In this document: positions 1 to 8,625 of the stretch, one piece after another
Layout of the letters: the number at the start of each line of letters is the position of its first letter
Position numbering within the stretch: the stretch's first letter is position 1
Assembly (NCBI GenBank): GCA_030680795.1
Contig: JAUXUL010000044.1
Coordinates: 1-32,991, forward strand
Source of the DNA: Anaerolineales bacterium
Lineage (GTDB): Bacteria > Chloroflexota > Anaerolineae > Anaerolineales > Villigracilaceae
Length of the DNA: 32,991 nt
Reading direction: 5' to 3'
Translations under genes and position numbers: made by a program
Notes under the pieces: model-generated
Told to the model about the DNA's origin: nothing
The model's database searches: none
Seen by the model: only the letters and a program-made list of their open reading frames with translations

Positions 1-52
1 AAATCGGGAGCATGACCAATTGATCTTCATTGCATGGTTTGAATTTTGCCAT
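1..52 (-). CDS. Transposase N-terminus (partial, runs off left edge)
   Basis: Seventeen codons are visible on the minus strand, starting at the ATG at 50-52 and reading MAKFKPCNEDQLVMLPI. This matches my memory of the conserved N-terminus of IS1182-like DDE transposases, which typically begin MAKFKxYNxxQ followed by (M/L)(L/I)P. A purine-rich ribosome binding site (GAGGAA) lies just upstream. The rest of the gene is outside the window, so the DDE residues cannot be checked and it is unknown whether the element is intact. The family is an inference from a short stretch; another transposase group with the same opening is possible. Confidence 0.55.
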   Translation of the reverse strand, partial: MAKFKPCNEDQLVMLPI

Positions 53-275
53 AGGTTCCTCTATCTTATAGAACCCTGTAGCTTTGTGCTAGTTATTCCC
101 CCACTTTTTCGACAGTTTCAACGGTTTGCGTAAGCTTCGCATGCTTTTAGCGGGGTACTGGCAGGTGGGCGGGCGTGGACAATGCTTGGGAGCAGGACGT
201 GAAGCGGCTCGAAGCCAGAAAAATACTTGACGCGAAGCATAGCGAAGGTGTGCACGCTGTGTTGAGCGTGATTTT
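53..275. other. Probable insertion-sequence end and non-coding flank
   Basis: This stretch precedes the transposase start. It contains CTTTTTCGACAGTTTCA around 107-123, which could be the terminal inverted repeat of the insertion sequence, but the other end is outside the window so the boundary is unproven. From about 125 to 275 there is no convincing gene: a 60-codon open frame starting near 175 overlaps the 3' end of the next gene and resembles nothing I know. Confidence 0.3.
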
Positions 276-1658
276 CTACGGTATTTTTCTCCATGCAGAG
301 GCGGGCCCCTCTAATCCTGGCACACGTTCTATTAGCCCTTGGTCTCTGAGCTTATAAAACACATTCTTCATTACGTTCTCAGAACGTATACCGGTCAAAT
401 CTCTTGCTTGAGAATTTTTGATTACTTCGTTTGATTCCAGGAATTTTAGAATGGCTTTTTCAGGGGATGCCAAAGAAGCATGAGGAATCACTACTTTCAC
501 ATGATTCCCTTCCTCAGAGATTTCAGGATCTCTTAATCTCCATTCCATCATTTTTTGAAATGCTGTGTTCAGACCTTCGCCCATATCTTTATTGGGTGGA
601 TTCTTATACCTGTTTAATGTCCTCACTATTCTCGGGTTGCGAGAATATCTGGCATCAAGAATATTTTGAGGAGTAACGTATCCTGGCAATTTTCCTGGAC
701 TCAATACTTCAATTCTGTTGTTATATATGTGAATGTGGATATTGTCACTGATTGAGTAATCTCGATGAATGATAGCGTTTGTCACAATTTCCCATATCGC
801 TTCGGGTGGGTAACTTACAGTTTTTAGTCCATCTAATGTCCAGATGGATATAGAAGACATTACTTCAGATATACAATTTATAGTGTCATGGATTTGGTTG
901 TACAAATTACCTTCAATGGTAAATATTTGTTTTAGATGATCTCGCTCTGGCTCATTTTCACGAGTCTCATACCGTGCAATTTTTACTGCACATTGCCTAG
1001 GCAAAATTGCCGAGGGCGAAGACGCAAAAAGAAGAATTCCGGCAACTTTGGGCTCCCAAGTTATAACATCTACTAAATGTTGATTTACAATAAAATCAAG
1101 AGAATCGGTTTTAGGAGAATAGTCCGTAAGAAAGTCTTTTATTGGTTTACCATCCACAATATCTTCTGGGCGTGCTGATTTCACAACTTGATCTTCAAAT
1201 GAGGTAACCCCTTTTGCATATGTTAACTCCATTATTCGCTGCGGGTCATTTATTGGAATTACTTGTGCTGACATCCTTACATATACAGTTCCATCTGATG
1301 TTTGGTGTAGAAAATTGCTTTTGTCCATGTGGACGTGTAACACGAAACCAGGTTTATCTACACATGTAAAAAAACTAAACCTGAATGGTAAAGTAGGTCT
1401 TACCTCAGATAATGCTTGGATATGACCATTGAAGTCCTCTATGCTTGCTTTACCCTTCCAACGAGTATGTGGATTAGGCTCATCATGTTCATCCGCGATT
1501 CCTATAACGAATTCGCCGCCATCTGCGTTAGCAAATGCGACGGCAATTCGTTGAATTTTGGCAGGCTTTATTTCAAAGGATTTACGGTCAAAGAAATGGT
1601 CTTCTTGTCGCGTGCAAAATTCTAATGCGTCCTTTTCGTCAAGATTTTTGATTTCCAT
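276..1658 (-). CDS. AlbA_2 / HATPase_c_4 domain ATP-binding regulator-like protein
   Basis: The 460-aa product has the layout of a widespread family of putative transcriptional regulators. An N-terminal Schlafen AlbA_2 domain spans roughly residues 15-140 (DRKSFEIKP, then FANADGGEFVIGIAD). A GHKL-type ATPase-like module lies at about 270-395 (EAIWEIVTNAIIHRDYS, and the GEGLNTAF loop). A C-terminal winged-helix segment is at about 400-455. Family members are often called DNA-binding or divergent AAA-4 proteins; substrate and targets are unknown. An AGGTGAAAT ribosome binding site precedes the ATG. The gene looks more AT-rich than the aro genes and sits between a transposase and a dead integrase, so horizontal acquisition is likely. 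It could be part of a defence island, but no partner is visible. Confidence 0.8.
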   Translation of the reverse strand: MEIKNLDEKDALEFCTRQEDHFFDRKSFEIKPAKIQRIAVAFANADGGEFVIGIADEHDEPNPHTRWKGKASIEDFNGHIQALSEVRPTLPFRFSFFTCVDKPGFVLHVHMDKSNFLHQTSDGTVYVRMSAQVIPINDPQRIMELTYAKGVTSFEDQVVKSARPEDIVDGKPIKDFLTDYSPKTDSLDFIVNQHLVDVITWEPKVAGILLFASSPSAILPRQCAVKIARYETRENEPERDHLKQIFTIEGNLYNQIHDTINCISEVMSSISIWTLDGLKTVSYPPEAIWEIVTNAIIHRDYSISDNIHIHIYNNRIEVLSPGKLPGYVTPQNILDARYSRNPRIVRTLNRYKNPPNKDMGEGLNTAFQKMMEWRLRDPEISEEGNHVKVVIPHASLASPEKAILKFLESNEVIKNSQARDLTGIRSENVMKNVFYKLRDQGLIERVPGLEGPASAWRKIP

Positions 1659-1852
1659 ATTTCACCTAATTTTGACTATATTGAACTTACGCCAGCGCCT
1701 AACTATGTACTCGGTTGACGACTTCAACGTAATAGACTATATCCGGCATTTGCCAGAATTGTTTTATAATTCATACATCCTCAACCTAAACCTCAGAATA
1801 TCCACATCTTCTACAATTATTATAATGACCCCGATGGAAAAGTCAAGCACAC

Positions 1853-2098
1853 ATGGCAAAAAACCTTCTTGACCAGGTGCATGCTGCCATCCGCATCGAA
1901 CATCGCGCAGCATCCCCTGGCGGAACTATTCCCATCGCTGCGGAGAATCCTGCGTAGATTGAGCCCGCCGCTCCATCCTTTTTCATAACCCTGGACTGAG
2001 CCCGTCGAAAGTCAAGCGCCATCCCAACTACATGGGCGCTCCTGAAATCCAAGCCTTCCTTTCCCGCCTTACCGCAGTGGAATGTTACTAAGCTTATT
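1853..2098 (+). pseudogene. Decayed integron-type tyrosine recombinase, N-terminal remnant
   Basis: The opening frame from ATG 1853 reads MAKNLLDQVHAAIRIEHRA and stops at 1955. The next frame, read from 1921 to 2091, gives RNYSHRCGESCVD*ARRS, then ILFHN, then RHPNYMGAPEIQAFLSRL. Together these reproduce the SAM-like N-terminal domain of IntI-like integrases, whose members read LLDQVRxxIRxxHYSxRTExxYxxWxxRFILFHxKRHPxxMGxxEIxxFL. The damage is a frameshift near 1915, a TGA where the conserved Trp codon should be, a nine-codon insertion (PGLSPSKVK, carrying the repeat-like GGACTGAGCCCGTCGAAAG) between FHN and RHP, and a second frameshift near 2083. The catalytic domain is missing: the remnant runs into the 3' end of the neighbouring MFS gene. 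Family assignment rests on remembered conservation. Confidence 0.75.
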
Positions 2099-2100
2099 AA

Positions 2101-3321
2101 TTATTTCCTGCGCATCCAGATCAACACAACCGTAAATGGGATCAACGCAAATGCGGCGCTGACGTAGGCCATCATGTTATATCCAAGCGCTGCGAAGATG
2201 AATCCACTACCCAAACTTCCGAGCGCGGAAGCAAGACCAATCAGCAGATCATTGAAACCCTGCGTGCGGGAACGTTCGAGAGGTGAGAGTTGATCGGCGA
2301 GCAAAGTGGAACCGCCCACGAAACAAAAATTCCATCCCAGCCCAAGCAAAAATAAGGCCACACTCAATGGTAAAACATCCACTGAAACCGTGGCGGCGAT
2401 GGAAGCAACCACAAGAGTTGCAGAACCGATCAGAATAACCAGCCCGCGTCCCCAACGATCTGCAAGCCGCCCGGAGAGTATTGAAAAGGCATACATGCCA
2501 AACGTGTGCGAAGAGATCACCAGCGAAATATCAGGCAAGCCGTGATTATATTCGCGCATGTGAAGTGAGGTGATGACCATGATCAGCACCATCACCATTT
2601 GACCCAACACCATGCTGACGACTGCCACAAGCGCGGCGGGCTGACGAAGAATTTCAAGCACGCGTCGAACCTGGCCTGTGCCTGCTACGGTTTCAGGGAA
2701 TTTTTCCGCCACTGCCAGGCCGATCTCGCGCGGGTCGGGACGCAATCCGATAAACACAACCACTGCCGCAATGGCAAACAGAATCAAGCTGACAAGATAT
2801 GCGCCGGCCAATTCATCTATCCCCCACGGCCCCACAATTGCGCCTGCCGGGCCCGCCACGAACGGGCCGATCACCGAGCCGAACGTCCCGCCGATGACCA
2901 CGTTTGAAATTGCGCGACCGCGATGTTCGGGTTTGTTCACCTCCGCGGCCGCGAAACGACCGAGTTGCACTGCCGCGTTGGCCACTCCCATCAACACCAT
3001 TCCGCCAAGGAACAATGCAAATGAATGGATCGCGATGGCATAGAATGTGATACCCGAGCCGATCACACCTGCGCTTAAACCAGTCACCAGGCCGCCGCGC
3101 CGGCCGATTGCGTCAAAGACATATCCCCACATAAATGCAGAGAATGCGCCCGCCAGCAAATAAACAGCCGTAGGCACGCCCGCCCAACTTGGGTTTTGGC
3201 TGAGTTCCTTGCCCACAATTGAATTGAGAGTCGCCGCGGCAATAAAGCCAGCGGAAGCCAGCGATTGCTGCGCAAAAAGAATACCTGTAATTTTCCGTGC
3301 GAGGGACTCTAGATTGTTCAT
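2101..3321 (-). CDS. Major facilitator superfamily transporter
   Basis: This is a 406-aa membrane protein with about 12 predicted hydrophobic segments, the usual MFS size. The loop 2-3 signature appears as WGYVFDAIGRRGG, and the equivalent in the second half as GRLADRWGRG, so it is a two-bundle secondary transporter of the inner membrane. I chose the ATG at 3319-3321 (MNNLESLARK) because AGGAAGTG lies just upstream; the longer open frame to 3393 adds 24 residues with no hydrophobic or conserved character. The substrate cannot be read from sequence; efflux or metabolite export are both possible. It is separated from malic enzyme by about 40 bases, so the two may be cotranscribed. Confidence 0.85.
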   Translation of the reverse strand: MNNLESLARKITGILFAQQSLASAGFIAAATLNSIVGKELSQNPSWAGVPTAVYLLAGAFSAFMWGYVFDAIGRRGGLVTGLSAGVIGSGITFYAIAIHSFALFLGGMVLMGVANAAVQLGRFAAAEVNKPEHRGRAISNVVIGGTFGSVIGPFVAGPAGAIVGPWGIDELAGAYLVSLILFAIAAVVVFIGLRPDPREIGLAVAEKFPETVAGTGQVRRVLEILRQPAALVAVVSMVLGQMVMVLIMVITSLHMREYNHGLPDISLVISSHTFGMYAFSILSGRLADRWGRGLVILIGSATLVVASIAATVSVDVLPLSVALFLLGLGWNFCFVGGSTLLADQLSPLERSRTQGFNDLLIGLASALGSLGSGFIFAALGYNMMAYVSAAFALIPFTVVLIWMRRK

Positions 3322-3435
3322 GTCACTTCCTGTTTTTAAGATAAGCCGAGTATAACAAAACTCACCCCGAAATAAGCATTCGAGGCGAGTCAATTACAAT
3401 TTACGTTTCGCGTATTACGCATCACGCATTACTTC

Positions 3436-5730
3436 TCACTTCTTCTTCCCGGCCTTCTTTTCAGCGATTTTCTCTTCACGCCCCATGGCATCCATCACAG
3501 CCACAGATGCGATTTGAACGATGGCATTCACATCATCGCCCGTTTGCAGGACATGTACTGGCGCGCCCACTCCCAGCAGGATCGGGCCGATCGCTTTGGC
3601 GTTGCCCAAACGAGCCAGCAACTTGTAGGCAATGTTTGCAGATTCAAGTGACGGGAAGACGAGCACATTGGCATCCTTCACAGCGCTGAATGGATAGCGT
3701 TCTTCCACGATCTCCGGGACCACCGCAGTATCTGCCTGCATTTCGCCGTCCACTTGCAGGTCAGGGCGGCGTGCTTTCACCAGCGCAACAGCTTTGCGGA
3801 CTTTATCCGAAAGCGGATGCGGCGTGGAACCAAAATTCGAGAACGAGAGGAAAGCCACGTGCGGCTCAATTTCAAGTTTCAGCGCATAATCAGCCGCAAG
3901 ACAAGCGATCTCCGCCAGGTCTTCGGCACTTGGGTCAATATTCACGGTGGCATCTGTGAAGAGGAAAACCTTTTCTTCAAAGATCATGATGTAGACACCC
4001 GCCGCGCGCGCCGCACCCGCCGCCGTGTGATGAATTTGCAAAGCAGGACGGATCACATCGGGATAATCAAAGGTGAGCCCGGAGATGAACGCATCTGCAT
4101 CGCCCATCTTTACCATCAATGAACCGAAGATGTTGGGGTCCTGCACTTTCTTGATGGTATCACTTGCCATGACGCCCTTCCGCTGGCGAATATCATAAAA
4201 ACTCTTGGCGTATGCTTCCAACTTATTAAAAAGAGCAGGGTCCACAATCTTGGGCTGGTAATCCAGGCTGAGATTGTTCAATTGTTCTTCAATAACTTTT
4301 TTATTTCCAATTAAGATTGGAGTAGCAATGCCCTCTTCCTGAATTTGATATGCGGCGCGGATGATCTTCTGTTCTTCGCCTTCAGCAAACGCTACGCGCT
4401 TCTTGCCGCCTGAAGAACGCGCCTTATTCTGGAAGAAATATCGAATCCGCTCACCCTTGCCCTGGCGATATGCCAACTGCTCGCGATATTCATCAAGGTC
4501 AATTGTCTTGCGCGCCACGCCGGTCTTCATCGCCATCTCAGCGACAGCGGGCGCTTCCCACAAGAGCACACGTGGATCAAGCGGAGTTGGCAAAATATAT
4601 TCTCGTCCAAACTTCATCGCCACGCCGCCGTATGCGCGGATGACCGAATCTGGCACATCTTCTTTTGTTAATGCAGCTAAAGCTTGCGACGCCGCAAACT
4701 TCATCTCCTCATTGATACTCTTCGCGCGCACATCCAACGCGCCGCGGAAGATGAACGGGAAACCAAGCACATTATTGACCTGGTTTACATAATCTGAGCG
4801 TCCGGTTGCAATGATGACATCCTTGCGCGCTTCTCTGGCCAGCTCAGGCTTGATCTCCGGGTCCGGATTCGCCATGGCGAAGATAATCGGGTCCTTCGCC
4901 ATCAACTTGACCATTTCAGGCGTCATCACATTCGCCACAGACAAGCCATAGAATACGTCGGCATCGCGCAAGGCATCTGTCAATGTGCGGGCCTCGGTCT
5001 CAACTATAAAACGCTCCTTGTATTTATTCATCCCTTCTGTACGTCCTTTATAGACCACACCCCTGCTGTCACACAACATGATATTCTCGCGCTTCACACC
5101 CCACCTGATCGCCAGCTCCGCGCACGAGATCGCCGAAGCGCCCGCACCAGAAATGACAATGCGGATCTCATCATGTTTCTTGCCTACAATCTCCAACGCA
5201 TTGGCCAAAGCCGCCGAAGAAATGATCGCCGTGCCATGCTGGTCATCGTGGAACACCGGAATATCCAGCATCTTCTTTAATTCCTCCTCAATGTAAAAAC
5301 ATTCAGGAGCTTTAATGTCTTCGAGATTGATCCCGCCAAAAGTCGGGGAGATCGCCGCCACAACTTTGATAATTTCATCGGGATCGTGGGAGTTCAATTC
5401 AATATCAAAAACATCAATATCCGCAAACTTCTTGAACAAAACCGCCTTGCCCTCCATGACAGGTTTGCTCGCCAATGCGCCGCGGTCACCCAAGCCTAAG
5501 ATTGCTGTGCCATTGGAAATGACCGCCACTAGGTTGCCCTTCGAAGTATATTCATAGGCATCCTCGGGATTTTTTTCGATCTCCAAAACAGGTTCCGCCA
5601 CACCCGGCGAATACGCCAAACTCAAATCCCTTTGCGTATCCATCGGCTTGGTTGGCACAATTGCCACCTTGCCAGGTTTGCCCTTCAAACGATGATATTC
5701 AAGTGCATCTTCACGCGTAATCTTAGCCAT
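3436..5730 (-). CDS. maeB: NADP-dependent malic enzyme with phosphotransacetylase-like domain
   Basis: The 764-aa product has the two-part architecture of MaeB: oxidative decarboxylation of malate to pyruvate and CO2 with reduction of NAD(P). The malic N-terminal domain is at about 15-160 ([42 protein letters not shown]). The Rossmann domain is at about 165-400 ([14 protein letters not shown]). A phosphate acetyl/butyryltransferase-like domain runs from about 430 to 750 ([32 protein letters not shown]). In characterised homologues the PTA-like part is regulatory and lacks transacetylase activity. A GGAG motif lies upstream of the ATG. The C-terminus ends in a Lys-rich tail. It would supply pyruvate and NADPH in the cytoplasm. 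Confidence 0.95.
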   Translation of the reverse strand: MAKITREDALEYHRLKGKPGKVAIVPTKPMDTQRDLSLAYSPGVAEPVLEIEKNPEDAYEYTSKGNLVAVISNGTAILGLGDRGALASKPVMEGKAVLFKKFADIDVFDIELNSHDPDEIIKVVAAISPTFGGINLEDIKAPECFYIEEELKKMLDIPVFHDDQHGTAIISSAALANALEIVGKKHDEIRIVISGAGASAISCAELAIRWGVKRENIMLCDSRGVVYKGRTEGMNKYKERFIVETEARTLTDALRDADVFYGLSVANVMTPEMVKLMAKDPIIFAMANPDPEIKPELAREARKDVIIATGRSDYVNQVNNVLGFPFIFRGALDVRAKSINEEMKFAASQALAALTKEDVPDSVIRAYGGVAMKFGREYILPTPLDPRVLLWEAPAVAEMAMKTGVARKTIDLDEYREQLAYRQGKGERIRYFFQNKARSSGGKKRVAFAEGEEQKIIRAAYQIQEEGIATPILIGNKKVIEEQLNNLSLDYQPKIVDPALFNKLEAYAKSFYDIRQRKGVMASDTIKKVQDPNIFGSLMVKMGDADAFISGLTFDYPDVIRPALQIHHTAAGAARAAGVYIMIFEEKVFLFTDATVNIDPSAEDLAEIACLAADYALKLEIEPHVAFLSFSNFGSTPHPLSDKVRKAVALVKARRPDLQVDGEMQADTAVVPEIVEERYPFSAVKDANVLVFPSLESANIAYKLLARLGNAKAIGPILLGVGAPVHVLQTGDDVNAIVQIASVAVMDAMGREEKIAEKKAGKKK

Positions 5731-5868
5731 AGTGTCTCCGTTTAATTTAGGTGGTAATCACATGATTATTGCATAACTTGAGTAAAACCACATAGTTCCA
5801 TTTGTCACGATTCTGATGAATACAATTACCCCCTTGACCTTGGAAAGTTATGTTACAGAGTGCCGCAC

Positions 5869-5905
5869 GCATGTTTGACATGCGTAACTAAACCAGAATT
5901 ATGAT
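5869..5905 (+). promoter_or_regulatory. Candidate promoter with overlapping palindrome
   Basis: TTGACA (5875-5880) is a perfect -35 consensus. After 17 bases comes ATTATG, or after 19 bases TATGAT, as a possible -10. The -35 lies inside the inverted repeat ACGCATG-TTTGA-CATGCGT, which could be a repressor operator. It points toward recX, about 385 bases away. Inferred from sequence only. Confidence 0.4.
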
Positions 5906-5984
5906 TTTACTCGTAATTTCTTCCAGCAAGTTTAGTAAATTATGCAACCACGGTAACAAATCCTGAATTTCAAGTATAATTTGG

Positions 5985-6280
5985 GTAATAATAAGAAACT
6001 TCCGCCGCACTCGCGGCCTTTGCTTAAAACTGACTGGAAATTCGCGCACGAACTCTCCCTCGCCAAAGTCCTTTGGGAGTTACTTTGTGAAGTCTCATTT
6101 AGGATAATAATTGAGAAAACAGCTGGCTTCACCTTAACCTTCATGCCGAACGTGATGTAAGACCTGTCACGCGATTTTGACCTGCCCAAACCCCGCCTCC
6201 TTCGGGACCCGGAAACTGGTCATCCATCCCAGACATTTTCCACAGCCGAGGCCGTTTAGACGGAAGCCTCGGCTGTATGT
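5985..6280 (+). ncRNA. Candidate structured RNA or structured recX leader
   Basis: Downstream of TATAAT (5975-5980) the plus strand holds a series of good stems. One is CTCC-ctcgc-CAAAG-tc-CTTTG-GGAG near 6054-6079. The next is GTGAAG-TCTCA ... TGAGA ... CTTCAC near 6087-6132, and the last is a perfect 11-bp stem ACAGCCGAGGC/GCCTCGGCTGT at 6242-6276. The last hairpin lacks a strong T tract but ends 11 bases before the recX ATG. It may be a free small RNA or a long 5' leader controlling recX. I could not match it to tmRNA, RNase P, SRP or a named riboswitch; a 6S-like RNA is possible but unproven. Confidence 0.4.
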
Positions 6281-6287
6281 GTTTAAA

Positions 6288-6941
6288 ATGAAAAAAATAA
6301 CTGCCTTAGACGTGCAAAAAAAGGATCCCAATCGGGTAAACCTTTACCTGGATGGAGAGTTCGCCTTCGGGCTGGCGCGCATCACAGCCGCCTGGCTGCA
6401 AAGAGGCCAGGCAATAAGCGATGAAAAAATCGCGCAACTGAAAACCGAAGATGCGTGTGAACGCGCCCGGCAACAAGCCCTGCTCTTCCTGAGCTACCGC
6501 GTCCGCTCTGAAAAAGAAATCAGGCAAAACCTGCTCAAGCATGAAATTCCAGAAGAGGTCATCGAGCAAACGCTCGAACGACTTCGCAAGAGCGGGGTAG
6601 TCAACGATAAGCAATTTGCCCGCGTCTGGGTGGAAAATCGCAATACCTTCCACCCGCGCAGTCGCCGTGCATTGACGATGGAACTTCGTCAACAAGGACT
6701 CGACGATGAAACTGTGCAAGCCGCAGTATCAAATGTGGACGAAAATGCCCTAGCCTATGAATCTGCCCATAAACGAGCAGGCAGGCTCAAGGATCTGGAA
6801 TGGGGCGGGTTTCGCAAGAAACTGTCCGAGCACCTCGCACGCCGCGGCTTCCCTTATTCCGTGATCGCACCAGTCGTCACCCAGGTCTGGAACGAGGCGC
6901 ATGTGGAAGAACAACATTTTGAAGATGAGGATATAACATGA
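6288..6941 (+). CDS. recX: Regulatory protein RecX
   Basis: The 217-aa product from ATG 6288 (MKKITALDVQKKD) has the all-helical, three-helix-repeat pattern of RecX. Diagnostic stretches are YLDGEFAFGLARI near residues 20-32, LLFLSYRVRSEKEIRQNLL near 63-81, and a third repeat with FRKKLSEHLARRGFPYSVI near 175-193. RecX binds and modulates RecA filaments; recA is not in the window. A 37-residue upstream extension is open but reads through the hairpin at 6242-6276 and is unlike RecX, so I reject it. There is no Shine-Dalgarno before the ATG. The stop overlaps the rny start by four bases, so the two genes are translationally coupled. Confidence 0.9.
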   Translation: MKKITALDVQKKDPNRVNLYLDGEFAFGLARITAAWLQRGQAISDEKIAQLKTEDACERARQQALLFLSYRVRSEKEIRQNLLKHEIPEEVIEQTLERLRKSGVVNDKQFARVWVENRNTFHPRSRRALTMELRQQGLDDETVQAAVSNVDENALAYESAHKRAGRLKDLEWGGFRKKLSEHLARRGFPYSVIAPVVTQVWNEAHVEEQHFEDEDIT

Positions 6942-8464
6942 GTCCGCTTAACATATTAATAGATATACTGGCGCTCATCGTGGGCGTTGTGGCTGGATAT
7001 TTTATTCATCGCTACCGGTCCGAAGTCGCCGCAAAAGCGCAGCAGGATAAGGCCGACGACATATTAAAAGTGGCCAACACGCAGGCACGCATGATCGAAA
7101 GCGGCGCGCGCGATTCTGCCACCAAGATCGTGCAGGCGGCCGAGTCCGAGATCAAAGAACGCCGCATCGAGATTAACAAGGAAACGGATCGCCTGGAAAA
7201 ACGCCGCTCCGAACTCGACAGCCGCTTCGACAAGATCGAACAACGCGAACAAACCTTGAACAAGCGCCAGTCTCAAGTTGACAAACGCGGCAACGACATC
7301 GAAAAACTTTACGAAGATCAAGTGAAAAAACTTGAACAGGTCGCGCAATTAACGCAGGAAGAGGCGCGTAAAGATTTGTTTGCCGCAGTGGAAAAAGAAG
7401 CGCGCGGCGACATGGCACGCATCATCCGCCAGATCGAAACGGAAGCGCGTGAGGAAGGCGAAAAACGTGCCCGCAAGTTAATTGCGGATGCGATTCAGCG
7501 TGTGGCTTCTGAGCATGTGGCCGAAGTCACGCGTGCCGTGGTGACCCTGCCCAGCGAAGAAATGAAGGGACGCATCGTCGGACGCAACGGGCGTAATATC
7601 AAAGCCTTTGAGCAAGCTGCGGGCGTGGATGTGATCGTGGACGATACGCCTGATTCCGTCACCGTCTCCTGCTTCGACTCAGTCCGCCGCGAGATCGGCC
7701 GCCGCTCGTTGGCAAAATTGGTTTTGGATGGCCGCATTCATCCCGCGCATATCGAAAAGATCATTGAAGACGAAACCAAAGCCGTTGAGAAGATCATCAA
7801 TGAAGCCGGTGAACAGGCCGCCTTCGATGCCAACGTCACAGGCTTGCACACCGAAGTATTACGCATGATGGGACGTTTGAAATTCCGCACATCGTATGGT
7901 CAAAATCAACTCGCGCATGCGGTTGAAGTCTCCAAACTGGCGGGCATCCTGGCCGCAGAACTCGGCGCAAATATAGAGCTATCCAAACAAGGCGGCTTCC
8001 TGCACGACATCGGCAAAGCCATGGACCATAACCAGGATGGCACACACGCCGGCCTGGGCGCGGAATACTGCAAACGCTACGGCGTCAACCCGATTGTTGT
8101 CAACGCCATCGCTTCGCACCACCATGAAGTGGATCAAGAGACCGTTGAAGCAGTTATCGCTGAATCGGCCGACGCCATTTCAGGCGCGCGCCCCGGCGCA
8201 CGCCGCGAAGACCTGGAAGCCTATATCAAACGTATCCGCTCGCTCGAGGAAATGGCGATATCCTTTGAAGGCGTACAGCAAGCCTTCGCCATCCAGGCCG
8301 GTCGCGAAGTGCGTATCCTCGTCAAACCAGAGGCGATTGACGACCTCGCTTCCGCGCGACTGGCGCGTGACATTGCCAAAAAGATCGAGGAGACTATGCA
8401 ATACCCCGGTCAGATCCGTGTGACGGTCATACGCGAAACAAGGTCAACAGAGTACGCGAAATAG
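6938..8464 (+). CDS. rny: Ribonuclease Y
   Basis: This 508-aa membrane-anchored endoribonuclease initiates mRNA decay in many bacteria. In order the protein shows one N-terminal transmembrane helix (residues 5-23), a long charged coiled coil (about 28-190), a KH RNA-binding domain with the GxxG loop GRNG at 215-218, and an HD phosphodiesterase domain. The metal-binding HD is H356-D357 in FLHDIGKAMD, and ASHHHEVD follows near 392. Length matches the family (about 510-520). It overlaps recX by ATGA. RecX-RNase Y neighbourhood is familiar to me from other phyla (rny lies near recA in Firmicutes). A strong palindrome follows the stop. Confidence 0.96.
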   Translation: MSPLNILIDILALIVGVVAGYFIHRYRSEVAAKAQQDKADDILKVANTQARMIESGARDSATKIVQAAESEIKERRIEINKETDRLEKRRSELDSRFDKIEQREQTLNKRQSQVDKRGNDIEKLYEDQVKKLEQVAQLTQEEARKDLFAAVEKEARGDMARIIRQIETEAREEGEKRARKLIADAIQRVASEHVAEVTRAVVTLPSEEMKGRIVGRNGRNIKAFEQAAGVDVIVDDTPDSVTVSCFDSVRREIGRRSLAKLVLDGRIHPAHIEKIIEDETKAVEKIINEAGEQAAFDANVTGLHTEVLRMMGRLKFRTSYGQNQLAHAVEVSKLAGILAAELGANIELSKQGGFLHDIGKAMDHNQDGTHAGLGAEYCKRYGVNPIVVNAIASHHHEVDQETVEAVIAESADAISGARPGARREDLEAYIKRIRSLEEMAISFEGVQQAFAIQAGREVRILVKPEAIDDLASARLARDIAKKIEETMQYPGQIRVTVIRETRSTEYAK

Positions 8465-8488
8465 TTTCTGATAAGGATATTACGAGTG

Positions 8489-8566
8489 AAATCCCCCATT
8501 TCACAGAGTGCTGCAATAGCGGGAATGAATAATAATTCCCGCTTGCCTCTGCTGAATTGGGGGTTT
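8489..8566 (+). terminator. Long nested hairpin after rny
   Basis: An outer stem of about 15 bp with one mismatch (AAATCCCCCATTTCA against TGAATTGGGGGTTT) continues into CAGAG/CTCTG. It encloses a perfect 8-bp hairpin, GCGGGAAT-GAATAATA-ATTCCCGC (8519-8542). The 3' arm ends in GGGGGTTTATTATT. It could terminate rny transcription or be a small palindromic mobile repeat; no second copy is seen in this window. Confidence 0.55.
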
Positions 8567-8600
8567 ATTATTCCCCTGACAGCACTCCACATCCCAAAGT

Positions 8601-8625
8601 AATTCCTATTATAAGATTGAATATT
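8601..8625 (+). promoter_or_regulatory. Candidate -10 element for a near-leaderless thrC
   Basis: TATTAT (8607-8612) overlapping TATAAG (8610-8615) lies 10-13 bases before the GTG start at 8626, with no Shine-Dalgarno in between. The mRNA would therefore begin at or very near the start codon. No clear -35 was found. Confidence 0.35.

Larger units (their letters stand above)
5731..6287. other. Intergenic region between divergent maeB and recX
   Basis: No credible gene lies in these 557 bases; an 85-codon minus-strand frame here has no recognisable features. The region carries a candidate promoter (TTGACA at 5875-5880, spacer 17, ATTATG at 5898-5903) flanked by the inverted repeat ACGCATG/CATGCGT at 5867-5885. 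A second -10-like TATAAT lies at 5975-5980. Several hairpins follow downstream, described separately. The maeB promoter must also lie at the left end of this region, but I see no clear -35/-10 pair there. Confidence 0.6.

Noticed and set aside
175-357. 60-codon plus-strand frame overlapping the end of the AlbA_2 gene
   Set aside because: It has no recognisable features, and its second half is antisense to a well-supported gene.
1701-1707. GCCTAAC, matching the 7-base core of integron attC sites, near the dead integrase
   Set aside because: A single 7-base degenerate match with no paired core or foldable attC structure around it is expected by chance.
5932-6189. 85-codon minus-strand frame in the maeB-recX gap
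   Set aside because: No motif or ribosome binding site, and it runs across predicted RNA stems.
6306-6719. 137-codon minus-strand frame opposite recX
   Set aside because: It is a mirror of the recX coding pattern and has no independent similarity.
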